Positions 7,548-14,542 of a DNA stretch of 64,000 bases are shown in pieces. The notes under the pieces were generated by a model. The model ran no database searches, had not been told where the DNA came from, and saw nothing but the letters and a program-made list of their open reading frames with translations. Source of the stretch: Lachnospiraceae bacterium (GTDB lineage Bacteria > Bacillota > Clostridia > Lachnospirales > Lachnospiraceae); the NCBI GenBank assembly GCA_910574715.1, contig CAJTCH010000008.1:1-64000 (forward strand). Reading direction: 5' to 3'. Position numbers and translations under genes: made by a program. Every line of letters starts with the position of its first letter. Within the stretch, counting starts at the first letter, position 1.

Positions 7548-8853
7548 GGAAATCAAGGCGGGGCTGGAAACCACCGAGAAAGGCGGTGTCCGTCAGAGCA
7601 TACGGAACTGCCTGACCGTATTCCAGCGTGACCCTCTGCTTTCCGGGGCTATCGCATACAACATCCTGACCGACCGCAAGGACATCATAAAGCCCATCGG
7701 TTTTCACAGAGAAAGCACCGCCCTGAACGATACGGACATGAAGTATCTGCTTCTTTATCTGGAAGAAACCTATGGGCTTACCAATGAGAAAAAGATTGAT
7801 AATGCCATCGGGATTGTGGCGAATGAAAACAAGTACCATCCCATCCGGGACTATCTCAATACCCTTGTGTGGGACGGGACAGAACGAATCCGTTTCTGCC
7901 TACGACACTTTCTGGGGGCTGACGCAGACGATTACACCTATGAAGCGTTGAAGCTGTTCCTGCTGGGTGCAATCTCACGAGCCTTTCAGCCGGGGTGCAA
8001 ATTTGAAATCATGCTCTGTCTGGTAGGCGGTCAGGGGGCTGGCAAGTCCACTTTCTTCCGTCTGCTGGCAGTCCGGGACGAGTGGTTCTCCGATGATTTG
8101 CGGAAGCTGGACGATGACAATGTGTACCGCAAGCTGCAAGGTCACTGGATTATCGAAATGTCGGAAATGATGGCAACCGCCAATGCCAAGAGCATTGAGG
8201 AAATCAAGTCATTTTTAAGCCGACAGAAAGAGGTTTACAAGATACCCTATGAAACCCATCCGGCAGACCGCCCCCGTCAGTGCGTGTTTGGCGGCACTTC
8301 CAATGCCCTTGACTTCCTGCCCCTTGACCGTTCCGGCAACCGCCGCTTTATCCCCGTCATGGTGTACCCGGAGCAAGCCGAGGTTCACATTTTGGAGGAC
8401 GAAGCTGCTTCCAGAGCCTATATCGAGCAGATGTGGGCGGAAGCGATGGAGATTTACCGAAGCGGCAGGTTCAAGCTGGCTTTCAGCCCCGCCATGCAGC
8501 GGTATCTCAAAGAACACCAGCGGGATTTTATGCCGGAGGACACCAAAGCCGGGATGATACAGGCGTATCTTGATAAGTACACCGGGAGCATGGTCTGTTC
8601 CAAGCAGCTCTACAAGGAAGCCTTGAACCATGCCTTTGACGAACCGAAGCAATGGGAAATCCGGGAAATCAACGAGATAATGAACCAGTGCATTTCCGGC
8701 TGGCGGTACTTCCCGAATCCAAGAATGTTTTCCGAATACGGCAGACAAAAGGGCTGGGAGCGTGAAAACCCGGCAACGGACTCCGGCAACCCGTCTGAAA
8801 AAACGATGGACGGTTTTGTGGAGGTCACAGAACAGATGGAGCTTCCATTCTGA
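7459..8853 (+). CDS. VapE-like (virulence-associated E) ATPase
   Basis: A 464-residue protein of the VapE/phage-type P-loop family, which act as replicative helicase-like ATPases in phages, satellites and mobile islands. A Walker A motif LVGGQGAGKSTF lies near residue 190, followed by an acidic segment WIIEMSEM acting as Walker B, and GGTSNALDFLPLDRSGNRRF, a typical sensor region. The start is a TTG inside the preceding gene, so there is translational coupling and no separate ribosome site of quality. With the CHC2 protein it probably allows replication of the excised circle. A stretch of GTTGC repeats follows, a possible origin. Confidence 0.85.
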   Translation: MNSEWQSLQPQTQQELKNTMNAMQPSQSIEEIKAGLETTEKGGVRQSIRNCLTVFQRDPLLSGAIAYNILTDRKDIIKPIGFHRESTALNDTDMKYLLLYLEETYGLTNEKKIDNAIGIVANENKYHPIRDYLNTLVWDGTERIRFCLRHFLGADADDYTYEALKLFLLGAISRAFQPGCKFEIMLCLVGGQGAGKSTFFRLLAVRDEWFSDDLRKLDDDNVYRKLQGHWIIEMSEMMATANAKSIEEIKSFLSRQKEVYKIPYETHPADRPRQCVFGGTSNALDFLPLDRSGNRRFIPVMVYPEQAEVHILEDEAASRAYIEQMWAEAMEIYRSGRFKLAFSPAMQRYLKEHQRDFMPEDTKAGMIQAYLDKYTGSMVCSKQLYKEALNHAFDEPKQWEIREINEIMNQCISGWRYFPNPRMFSEYGRQKGWERENPATDSGNPSEKTMDGFVEVTEQMELPF

Positions 8854-8865
8854 AAATGACAGCCC

Positions 8866-9049
8866 GTTGCACCCCCTGTTGCTATCCCGTTGCCGAGCCG
8901 GTTGCCGGGGAAAACCCCTTATTTCCGGGCTTTTCTCCCTTATAACAACCAAAACAACAGAAAAATAAAAGAAAAGTATAAATAGTAACCATCGCCAGAT
9001 TGAGATTGTTTGCAAGGTCTTTTGAAGCCCGTTGCCGGACTTCGTTGCC
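8866..9049. repeat. Iteron-like GTTGC repeats between VapE and xis
   Basis: GTTGC occurs at 8866, 8878, 8889 and 8901 (spacing 12, 11 and 12 bp) and GTTGCC again at 9031 and 9044 (13 bp), with an AT-rich stretch (8940-8990) between the two groups. Phased repeats next to an AT-rich region behind replication genes are what an origin would show. A short frame (8857-8946) also reads through the first group, so a coding origin of the repeat cannot be excluded. The rest of 8854-9161 holds the palindrome listed separately. Confidence 0.4.
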
Positions 9050-9090
9050 GACACCCTCTGTCTGGCTATTTTCATGTGCGCAGGCGATGA

Positions 9091-9122
9091 GCCAAGCGGA
9101 TACGCTTGCGTATCCATTTGGC
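9091..9122. repeat. Palindrome upstream of xis (element version of the chromosomal repeat)
   Basis: GCCAA (9091-9095) pairs with TTGGC (9118-9122), and GGATACGC (9098-9105) pairs perfectly with GCGTATCC (9108-9115) around TT. The conserved letters GAGCCAAGCGG, GCTTGC and CATTTGGCGA are shared with the chromosomal 62-bp repeats at 11593 and 54256. Inner stem bases differ in a compensatory way, so the hairpin rather than the exact sequence is kept. It lies 40 bp ahead of the xis start. Confidence 0.7.
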
Positions 9123-9161
9123 GAATGCTGCGACAACGATAGTTATGGAGGATAACTGCCT

Positions 9162-9395
9162 ATGGCGAATAATAAGATGAATATTGAAGGAAAAAATTAC
9201 TCGGATATTCCGGTGTGGCGTAGATATACGCTTACCATTGAGGAAGCAGCCAGATATTATCATATCGGCGAAGGAAAATTGAGAACGCTTATTGACACAC
9301 ATCCCAATGAGGATTTTTATGTGATGAACGGCAATCGTGCCCTCATTAAGCGTGAGAAATTTGAGAGGTATCTGGATCAGGCTACTGCTGTGTAA
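9162..9395 (+). CDS. xis: Excisionase (Tn916 Xis-like), element B
   Basis: A 77-residue small DNA-binding protein of the Tn916 Xis type, with IPVWRRYTLTIEEAARYY (helix-turn-helix start), HIGEGKLRTLID and a C-terminal REKFERYLD helix. It directs the integrase toward excision. ATG 9162 is preceded by TATGGAGG. It is followed after 111 bp by int, and preceded by a strong palindrome that could control its translation. The element A copy at 1046 differs in only a few residues. Confidence 0.88.
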   Translation: MANNKMNIEGKNYSDIPVWRRYTLTIEEAARYYHIGEGKLRTLIDTHPNEDFYVMNGNRALIKREKFERYLDQATAV

Positions 9396-9506
9396 ACAGA
9401 GCTGACAGATTTACCGATTTCACATGATATAACTATGCGGAGAGCTGGATTTGTGCTATGATAAGAGTGCAAGTCTGGCTCTCTTTTTTTGAAAGGAGAG
9501 TTCACG

Positions 9507-10706
9507 ATGAGTGAGAAAAGACGAGATAACCGTAATCGGATTTTGCGAGAGGGCGAGTACCAGCGTAAAGATGGGAGGTATCGGTTCCGCTATATTGATG
9601 AGGACGGAAAAGAGAAAAATGTATACAGTTGGCGTTTAGACAAGAATGACCCAATGCCAAAGGGGAAGAAGCGGGAGCCTTCCCTTCGTGAGAAAGAAAA
9701 ACAGATTGAAGCGAATTTGTTTGACCGTATCGTAACAAACGGTGGCAACTATACTGTTTTGGAACTGGTAGAAAAGTATGTTTCATTGAAAACAGGAGTT
9801 CGTCACAATACGGTTGCCGGATATAAAACGGTCATCAATATGCTGAAAAAAGAGAGTTTTGGGAATCTGCGAATTGATAAGGTGCGTTTGTCAGACGCAA
9901 AGGCATGGTTGATTAAGCTCCAACAGATTGATGGACGGGGATACAGTTCTATTCATTCTATCCGGGGAGTCCTCAGACCAGCATTTCAGATGGCGGTAGA
10001 CGATGATTTGCTTCGTAAAAATCCATTTGAATTTGAGCTTGCATCCGTCATTGTCAATGATTCTGTTACCAGAGAAGCGATTACCCGAAAGCAGCAGAGA
10101 GATTTGCTGAAGTTTATTCAGGAAGATAAACATTTTAGCAGATACTATGATGCAATCTATATTCTTTTTCACACAGGGCTTCGTATCTCAGTGTTCTGTG
10201 GACTGACGGTTTCAGAAATCGAGTTTGGAGAAATGCGTATCAAGGTAGACCATCAGTTACAGCGTACTGCACAGATGCAGTATGTAATTGAAGAACCAAA
10301 AACTGACAAAGGCATCCGCTATGTGCCGATGACGGAAGCTGTCGCAGCGTGTTTTCGCAGAATCATTGCCAACCGCAAGACACCAAAAGTTGAACCGATG
10401 GTGGAAGGATATGCAGGATTTTTGTTTCTGGATAAAAACGATATGCCGATGGTTGCCCTTCACTGGGAAAAGTATCTGGAGCATATCATTCAGAAATACA
10501 ACAGGATTTACCGTATCCAGATGCCGAAAGTTACCCCTCATGTATGCAGGCACACCTTTTGCTCTAATATGGCAAAATCCGGGATGAATCCGAAAACCTT
10601 GCAGTATATCATGGGTCACGCAGACATCAGTGTAACCTTGAATACTTACACCCATGTGAATTTTGATGATGCAAAGGAAGAAGTATATCGGATAGCGAAT
10701 AGTTAA
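9507..10706 (+). CDS. int: Tyrosine recombinase / integrase (Tn916 Int family)
   Basis: A 399-residue site-specific recombinase that integrates and excises element B. The N-terminal arm-binding domain is about 1-75 (FRYIDEDGKEKNVYSWRLDK), the core-binding domain about 80-190, and the catalytic domain follows with HTGLR (first Arg), HVCRHTF (His-x-x-Arg), GHADIS and the nucleophile tyrosine in LNTYTHV. ATG 9507 has AAAGGAGAG eight bases upstream; an in-frame codon at 9489 lies inside that region and was rejected. Its catalytic residues all look intact. It faces the right end, 185 bp from the phosphatase start. That start occurs at both proposed element ends, so it is the presumed target. Confidence 0.93.
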   Translation: MSEKRRDNRNRILREGEYQRKDGRYRFRYIDEDGKEKNVYSWRLDKNDPMPKGKKREPSLREKEKQIEANLFDRIVTNGGNYTVLELVEKYVSLKTGVRHNTVAGYKTVINMLKKESFGNLRIDKVRLSDAKAWLIKLQQIDGRGYSSIHSIRGVLRPAFQMAVDDDLLRKNPFEFELASVIVNDSVTREAITRKQQRDLLKFIQEDKHFSRYYDAIYILFHTGLRISVFCGLTVSEIEFGEMRIKVDHQLQRTAQMQYVIEEPKTDKGIRYVPMTEAVAACFRRIIANRKTPKVEPMVEGYAGFLFLDKNDMPMVALHWEKYLEHIIQKYNRIYRIQMPKVTPHVCRHTFCSNMAKSGMNPKTLQYIMGHADISVTLNTYTHVNFDDAKEEVYRIANS

Positions 10707-10712
10707 AAAAGC

Positions 10713-10743
10713 CCGTTGGTAAGGACGCTTGCTTTACCAACGG
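10713..10743 (+). terminator. Hairpin behind the integrase gene
   Basis: CCGTTGGTAA (10713-10722) pairs perfectly with TTACCAACGG (10734-10743). TTTACCAA is repeated once more just after it (10745-10752), and TTTGAGAA follows at 10788 and 10852, as in element A. There is no clear T-run. It may end transcription of int or form an integrase-binding structure. Some transcription must cross this end to reach the phosphatase gene, or a promoter lies in 10745-10880. Confidence 0.5.
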
Positions 10744-10891
10744 ATTTACCAAGATTGCAGGGAAAAACATAAGAAAATACGAGAAGATTTGAGAAGATAC
10801 CTTGAAAATAAAGGAAAACTCAAAAGTCGGAAAACCCTGAAATATCAAGCGTTTGAGAAGAAATACTGGACTTAAATGGAGATATAAAAAG

Positions 10892-10928
10892 ATGATTAAA
10901 GTACTATTTATTTGCCATGGCAATATCT
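10892..10928 (+). other. Attachment site at the right end of element B (phosphatase codons 1-12)
   Basis: The second copy of the 37-bp junction sequence. Homology between the right ends of elements A and B runs through the ribosome site and the first 12 phosphatase codons, then stops at TATCT. This places the crossover at or near that point, so the start of the present phosphatase gene would come with the element. The inference rests on two copies only. Confidence 0.6.
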
Positions 10929-11362
10929 GCCGTTCCCCCATGGCGGAATTCTTATTCCGCGACATAGTACAAAAAAGAGGCCTGTCAGCCCAGTTCTACA
11001 TCGCCTCTGCCGCCACTAGCAGCGAAGAACTAGGCAATCCGGTTCACTATGGAACCGCTAGCAAATTAATGCAGTATGGCATCAGCACCCAGGGCAAATA
11101 CGCGGTTCAGCTAAGAAGAAAGGATTATAAGGAATATGATTATATTTTAGGAATGGAATACCGGAACATCAGGAACATTGACCGGATCATCGGCTCAGAC
11201 CCCGAACACAAGGTATATAAGCTTCTGGATTTCAGCGAGAACCCAAGAGATATCGCCGACCCATGGTATACAGGCAATTTTGACAGAACCTACGATGATA
11301 TTCTGGAAGGGTGCGAAGGATTCTTGAATTATCTGATCAGCGAAGGAGAAGTAACGCTTTAG
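10892..11362 (+). CDS. Low-molecular-weight protein-tyrosine phosphatase
   Basis: A 156-residue enzyme that removes phosphate from tyrosine residues (or related phosphoesters) through a cysteinyl-phosphate. The P-loop CHGNICRSP gives nucleophile Cys8 and Arg14; the general-acid loop ADPWYTGNF is near residue 117. Length is normal for the family. The ATG at 10892 is chosen because catalysis needs MIKVLFICHGN at the very start; a longer frame from 10853 has no ribosome site. The 5' end is the integration target of elements A and B, so the first 12 codons and the leader are probably element-derived. The stop codon lies in the left repeat of a miniature palindromic element. There is no obvious operon partner. 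Confidence 0.92.
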   Translation: MIKVLFICHGNICRSPMAEFLFRDIVQKRGLSAQFYIASAATSSEELGNPVHYGTASKLMQYGISTQGKYAVQLRRKDYKEYDYILGMEYRNIRNIDRIIGSDPEHKVYKLLDFSENPRDIADPWYTGNFDRTYDDILEGCEGFLNYLISEGEVTL

Positions 11363-11523
11363 TACAGCATTGCATTAATCTTGAAGTAATATGCACCTGC
11401 CTTTTGCGCCATCGCTTCGTTGTTGTCAGTCAACAATGCCACCGCATTGCCTCCTTCCTCCGCCTTGCGCTGACACAAAATTCAGTCACCTATTACTTCG
11501 GAATTAATGCAATGCTGTACTAG
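11361..11523. mobile_element. MITE-like element with terminal inverted repeats, at the phosphatase stop codon
   Basis: The left end AGTACAGCATTGCATTAAT (from 11361) and the right end ATTAATGCAATGCTGTACT (to 11521) are perfect inverted repeats. The homology extends imperfectly inward to about 32 bp (GAAGTAATA / TATTACTTC). TA flanks both sides, as expected for Tc1/mariner/IS630-type insertion. The roughly 160-bp interior has a TTGTTG-CAACAA hairpin and no coding capacity. The phosphatase stop TAG spans the left boundary. Confidence 0.6.
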
Positions 11524-11533
11524 TTCGCTGTCT

Positions 11534-11784
11534 GTGCCGGATGTATGTCTCAATGCCAAACGGAGTCCGCTGCGGTTCAAGTGCCGGAGGCGTTTATTCC
11601 CGCGAGCAACGAGCCAAGCGGGCATGCTTGCATGCACATTTGGCGACTGCCGCGAGGGTCAAAGACCCCGCTGCTCTGCAGCGCTACCAATTTGATGCCC
11701 CGTTGCTTGCAGCGGGGTCTTTGACTCATTTTACAAAACCGAAGCGCGGTGCAGAACGTTGGAACATAGACGCACATCCGGCAC
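11534..11784. repeat. Long nested palindromic element of about 250 bp
   Basis: The outer arms are GTGCCGGATGT (11534-11544) and ACATCCGGCAC (11774-11784), continuing imperfectly inward (GTCT, then CGCTGCGGTT-like). Inside lies a 17-bp perfect inverted repeat, GTCAAAGACCCCGCTGC (11658-11674) and GCAGCGGGGTCTTTGAC (11709-11725), next to the 62-bp palindromic repeat at 11593-11654. The stretch 11363-11802 has no real gene. Small frames here are by-products of the repeats. Confidence 0.6.
11593..11654. repeat. 62-bp palindromic repeat, chromosomal copy 1
   Basis: Identical to 54256-54317 except for one base (11636). The core GCCAA...TTGGC (11613-11644) encloses GCATGC-TT-GCATGC, and outer CCCGCGAGCA pairs with TGCCGCG. 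The element-borne relative is at 9091-9122. Such conservation 43 kb apart suggests a dispersed family of structured repeats. Confidence 0.75.
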
Positions 11785-11802
11785 GGGCACAGAAGCATTC
11801 CA

Positions 11803-13515
11803 TTACCGGACAAGCTGCGGATATTTCTCTTTATTCCGGCGTTTGCATTCGTACATGATCTCATCAGCTTTGTGGAGAATATCGTCGTAAGACAAGTCGT
11901 TGTTGGCGCCGTCGATCCCTACGATACCGTAGCTGAAGCTGCATTGGTATTCGGCATAGCCTCCCGTCTGGAAGTCTTTTAAGATCTCCGCCATTTTAAG
12001 ATCTATGAGTTCTTTGATACTGCCGCTTAACACAAGGCAGAACTCATCCCCGCCGATTCTGGCAAATGTATCCTCGCTTCGGAAATTCGCCTTGATCAGC
12101 TCTACAAAGTTCTGGATATAGATATCGCCTTCCAGATGGCCGAAAGTATCGTTTACATATTTAAGTCCGTCCAGATCGAGGTAGCATAGAGTAGTATCCT
12201 GTTCCTCCCGGAGGATCATCTCCATATATTCCTCGAAAAACAGGCGGTTTTTGATCCCGGTTCCCGGGTCATGATAAGCCTTGCTTGCAAGGTTGTGCGC
12301 AGCCCGTTTCTCGTCCGTGATATCGACGATGATATGGACGTGAGAATCATGCTCCTTCCATTGGATCGGGAAGGAAGTGATACGGTAGTGGGTGTCGGCG
12401 TCACCGTCCATTTCCCATACTTTATATTGTTCGTCGCAGTTCCATTTTAAGATCTCATGCTGAAATGGAAGCCGCTTTTTGCAGTCGCGGCAGAAGCTTG
12501 CATCCACAGCGCCGCCGTGATGCTTCTTGTTGCAGTAGAGGATTTCTTTCGTGTTCGTATCCACGACAAGAAGCCATTCCTTCCGTTTGCTGAGCATTTC
12601 GACCATAAGCTCATTATAGCCCTCGATCATCTCGGCATGGTTCTGGACTCTGAGCGCCTCCTGGCGCAGGCGTTCTTCGCGTTCCCTTAGCTGCTTGGTC
12701 ATCTCGTTAAATGCCTCGGAAAAATCCCCAAGATAAGCTACCTGCTGTGAATAATCGCCCTTAGCTACCTGCTGGGCCTGCCAGGTGAGGTGGTTCAGGT
12801 TCGCATGAAGGTTTTTCAGATTCTCACACAGGAAATTACTCTTGCCTGGGAATGGGACAGACAGATTCCCTTTGGAAAGCTCTGCCGTATATGCTGTTAA
12901 TTCTTCTATTTCGCTTTGCAGAGAGTGAAGCTCCTGCTTCGAATCATGGTAAGGTTCGCTCAACTCCTGTACATGGAACGAATCCTTGACTTCTGCCTGA
13001 AAACGGCATACGCGGTCTCCGGTTGCCCAGCAGTCGATCTCAACCGCAGTGTACGGGCTGCCGGTATAAGCGGTGAGGATTCCTGATATGAGGCCCTCAT
13101 CGTAATTGCATACCGTTTCTCCAAGTGTGGGGAGACCGGAACAGTCGGCGTCTTCCGAGACTGTGAGGATGATCTTGCCTGTATCTTCATTTATTTTTTC
13201 GATTCGTAGAACCCCCATTTTGAATCTCTCCAACTGCTTTTGAAGCTGGGCGGCAAATTCAGAGAACGGCAGTGACAGATCCAAATGCTGTTTTGCAAAA
13301 TATTGTCCTGCCCGGTAACCTGCATTACGGAAAATGCGGATCTGGTCATTTCGTCCGAATTGTTCGGTCAGTTCTTCGCGGAGGGAATATTCCAATAGCC
13401 GGTAAACTGCTACAGGTATCTCTTCACCCAGATTTTCGCGGCCGTTAGCTGATGTATGTAAGTAATCTGCAAGTTTCAGATTGGTCTGTTCTGTTATTAA
13501 TGTATTATCTTCCAC
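11803..13515 (-). CDS. V4R-domain diguanylate cyclase (GGDEF)
   Basis: A 570-residue cytosolic signalling protein with no membrane segment. Residues about 25-180 resemble a V4R (4-vinyl reductase) sensor domain of the type that binds small ligands (YRLLEYSLRE, GYRAGQYFA, DCWATGDRVCRF). A coiled-coil stretch follows (about 190-300), then a PAS-like segment with a cysteine cluster YCNKKH...FCRDCKK (about 325-350). A GGDEF domain (about 405-565) carries the intact active-site motif IGGDEFCLV, preceded by RSED five residues earlier, which matches the inhibitory RxxD site. It should make cyclic di-GMP under ligand control. Start is GTG at 13515 with AGAGGGG upstream. A methyltransferase gene ends 28 bp before it on the same strand. 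Confidence 0.88.
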   Translation of the reverse strand: MEDNTLITEQTNLKLADYLHTSANGRENLGEEIPVAVYRLLEYSLREELTEQFGRNDQIRIFRNAGYRAGQYFAKQHLDLSLPFSEFAAQLQKQLERFKMGVLRIEKINEDTGKIILTVSEDADCSGLPTLGETVCNYDEGLISGILTAYTGSPYTAVEIDCWATGDRVCRFQAEVKDSFHVQELSEPYHDSKQELHSLQSEIEELTAYTAELSKGNLSVPFPGKSNFLCENLKNLHANLNHLTWQAQQVAKGDYSQQVAYLGDFSEAFNEMTKQLREREERLRQEALRVQNHAEMIEGYNELMVEMLSKRKEWLLVVDTNTKEILYCNKKHHGGAVDASFCRDCKKRLPFQHEILKWNCDEQYKVWEMDGDADTHYRITSFPIQWKEHDSHVHIIVDITDEKRAAHNLASKAYHDPGTGIKNRLFFEEYMEMILREEQDTTLCYLDLDGLKYVNDTFGHLEGDIYIQNFVELIKANFRSEDTFARIGGDEFCLVLSGSIKELIDLKMAEILKDFQTGGYAEYQCSFSYGIVGIDGANNDLSYDDILHKADEIMYECKRRNKEKYPQLVR

Positions 13516-13543
13516 AATTATTTCCCCTCTCTGTAAATTTTGT

Positions 13544-14260
13544 TTACGATGCTTTTTTAACCTTTATATAAATGCCCACAAAGCAAGTATACGGTTTGAT
13601 GATTGTTTCAAAATGCTGCTTATCATTTTGCGCAAATCTATTATTTACCGCAAGCCAATCATCCCATGCTTTGCTGAAGCAATCCATTTCCCATGTTGTC
13701 ACCGACTCAATTCTATCGCCGCTGCCGATCAGTTCCCTCCAGTGTTTCGGGCTTTTGAACATATAAGCGTCGTCTCCAAGCCAATCGGAGAGAAGCTCTT
13801 TGGAACGGCCTGTATATTCGTCCTTGAGACCGGGGATTCCAATTAGGACCGTGCCGTTATCTTTTACAAATGGTAAAATCTTTTCCTGAAAAAATCCCTT
13901 GAATCCTGCAAAGTAATGATAAGAATCAATGCTGATCAGAGCACGGAACTGCTTTCTTTCAAAATGAAGATGATTCGCATCTTCGCACATAGGTGTTACC
14001 TGGTCTTTGACGCCCCATTTGGCAAACCGTTTTCCATTATCTTCTGCGCTGATCCACAGATCATTTGCAATAACTTTTGCTTTTGTTTCTTTTGCAATGA
14101 CAAGACTTGTCAGTCCTGTTCCGCATCCCAGATCGAGGATTATATCATCAGGAACGAATTGTAAAGGATATTTATCGACCAGCTCTGCCAATATCCTTAT
14201 GCTATTAGGTCCCATCATCGTTTCAGACGAAATATATGTCTTATAGTTGCTTATATCCAT
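13544..14260 (-). CDS. Class I SAM-dependent methyltransferase
   Basis: A 238-residue methyltransferase of unknown substrate. Motif I ILDLGCGTGLTSLVIAKE lies at about 42-58, an acidic motif II in KVIANDLW, and ALISIDSYHYFAGFKGFF follows as the post-motif segment seen in small-molecule methyltransferases. Start ATG 14260 is preceded by a strong GGAGGAGG. It is upstream of and co-directional with the V4R-GGDEF gene (28-bp gap), so the two may form an operon. TATAAT on the minus strand at 14314-14319 is a likely -10. The substrate cannot be read from the sequence. Confidence 0.82.
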   Translation of the reverse strand: MDISNYKTYISSETMMGPNSIRILAELVDKYPLQFVPDDIILDLGCGTGLTSLVIAKETKAKVIANDLWISAEDNGKRFAKWGVKDQVTPMCEDANHLHFERKQFRALISIDSYHYFAGFKGFFQEKILPFVKDNGTVLIGIPGLKDEYTGRSKELLSDWLGDDAYMFKSPKHWRELIGSGDRIESVTTWEMDCFSKAWDDWLAVNNRFAQNDKQHFETIIKPYTCFVGIYIKVKKAS

Positions 14261-14408
14261 ATGGAATACCTCCTCCAGGCTATGTATCAGTGTCTCTCAG
14301 TTTAACATTGGCTACATTATACTGCAATAACTTTTCGGATGGAATAGATTTTATGAAAGTTTATCATAAATAAAAGTACCATATGCCATGCGGCAGCGTC
14401 AAAAGACA

Positions 14409-14437
14409 TTGACACAAGTGAGCCGAGATATTATATT
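14409..14437 (+). promoter_or_regulatory. Promoter of the DAHP synthase gene
   Basis: TTGACA (14409-14414), a 17-bp spacer and TATATT (14432-14437), about 105 bp before the start codon. The leader between them is GC-rich (14450-14515) and might fold, but I see no T-box or leader-peptide pattern. Confidence 0.6.
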
Positions 14438-14542
14438 GATAAATATGAGTGTACCGACCGCTTATCCTGCAGGCTTTAGATTCGCGCTGTGTGACCGGCG
14501 CAGGCGGTAAGGGCTCAGTACAGGAGTTTAGGAGGAAAGCCA

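Larger units (their letters stand above)
2234..10928 (+). mobile_element. Element B: intact-looking integrative mobilizable element
   Basis: Bounded by two copies of a phosphatase gene start (2234-2270 and 10892-10928). Layout from left: direct repeats near the left end, an AlbA-type regulator, a broken Xre-like gene, TfoX-like and LspA-like cargo (AT-rich), then a transfer and replication block (MobA/MobL relaxase, CHC2 zinc-finger protein, VapE-like ATPase) of higher GC, and xis-int at the right end. I see no type IV secretion genes, so it would need a helper conjugative element to transfer. The left border is inferred from the attachment copies. An alternative is that B starts near 5.09 kb and the cargo is a separate remnant. 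Confidence 0.65.

Noticed and set aside
11507..11858. Overlapping short frames with translations such as ATSQAGMLACTFGDC over the repeat region
   Set aside because: The same peptide arises from the 62-bp palindrome at 54.3 kb and even from the element version in other contexts; the frames lack ribosome sites and are by-products of the repeat.
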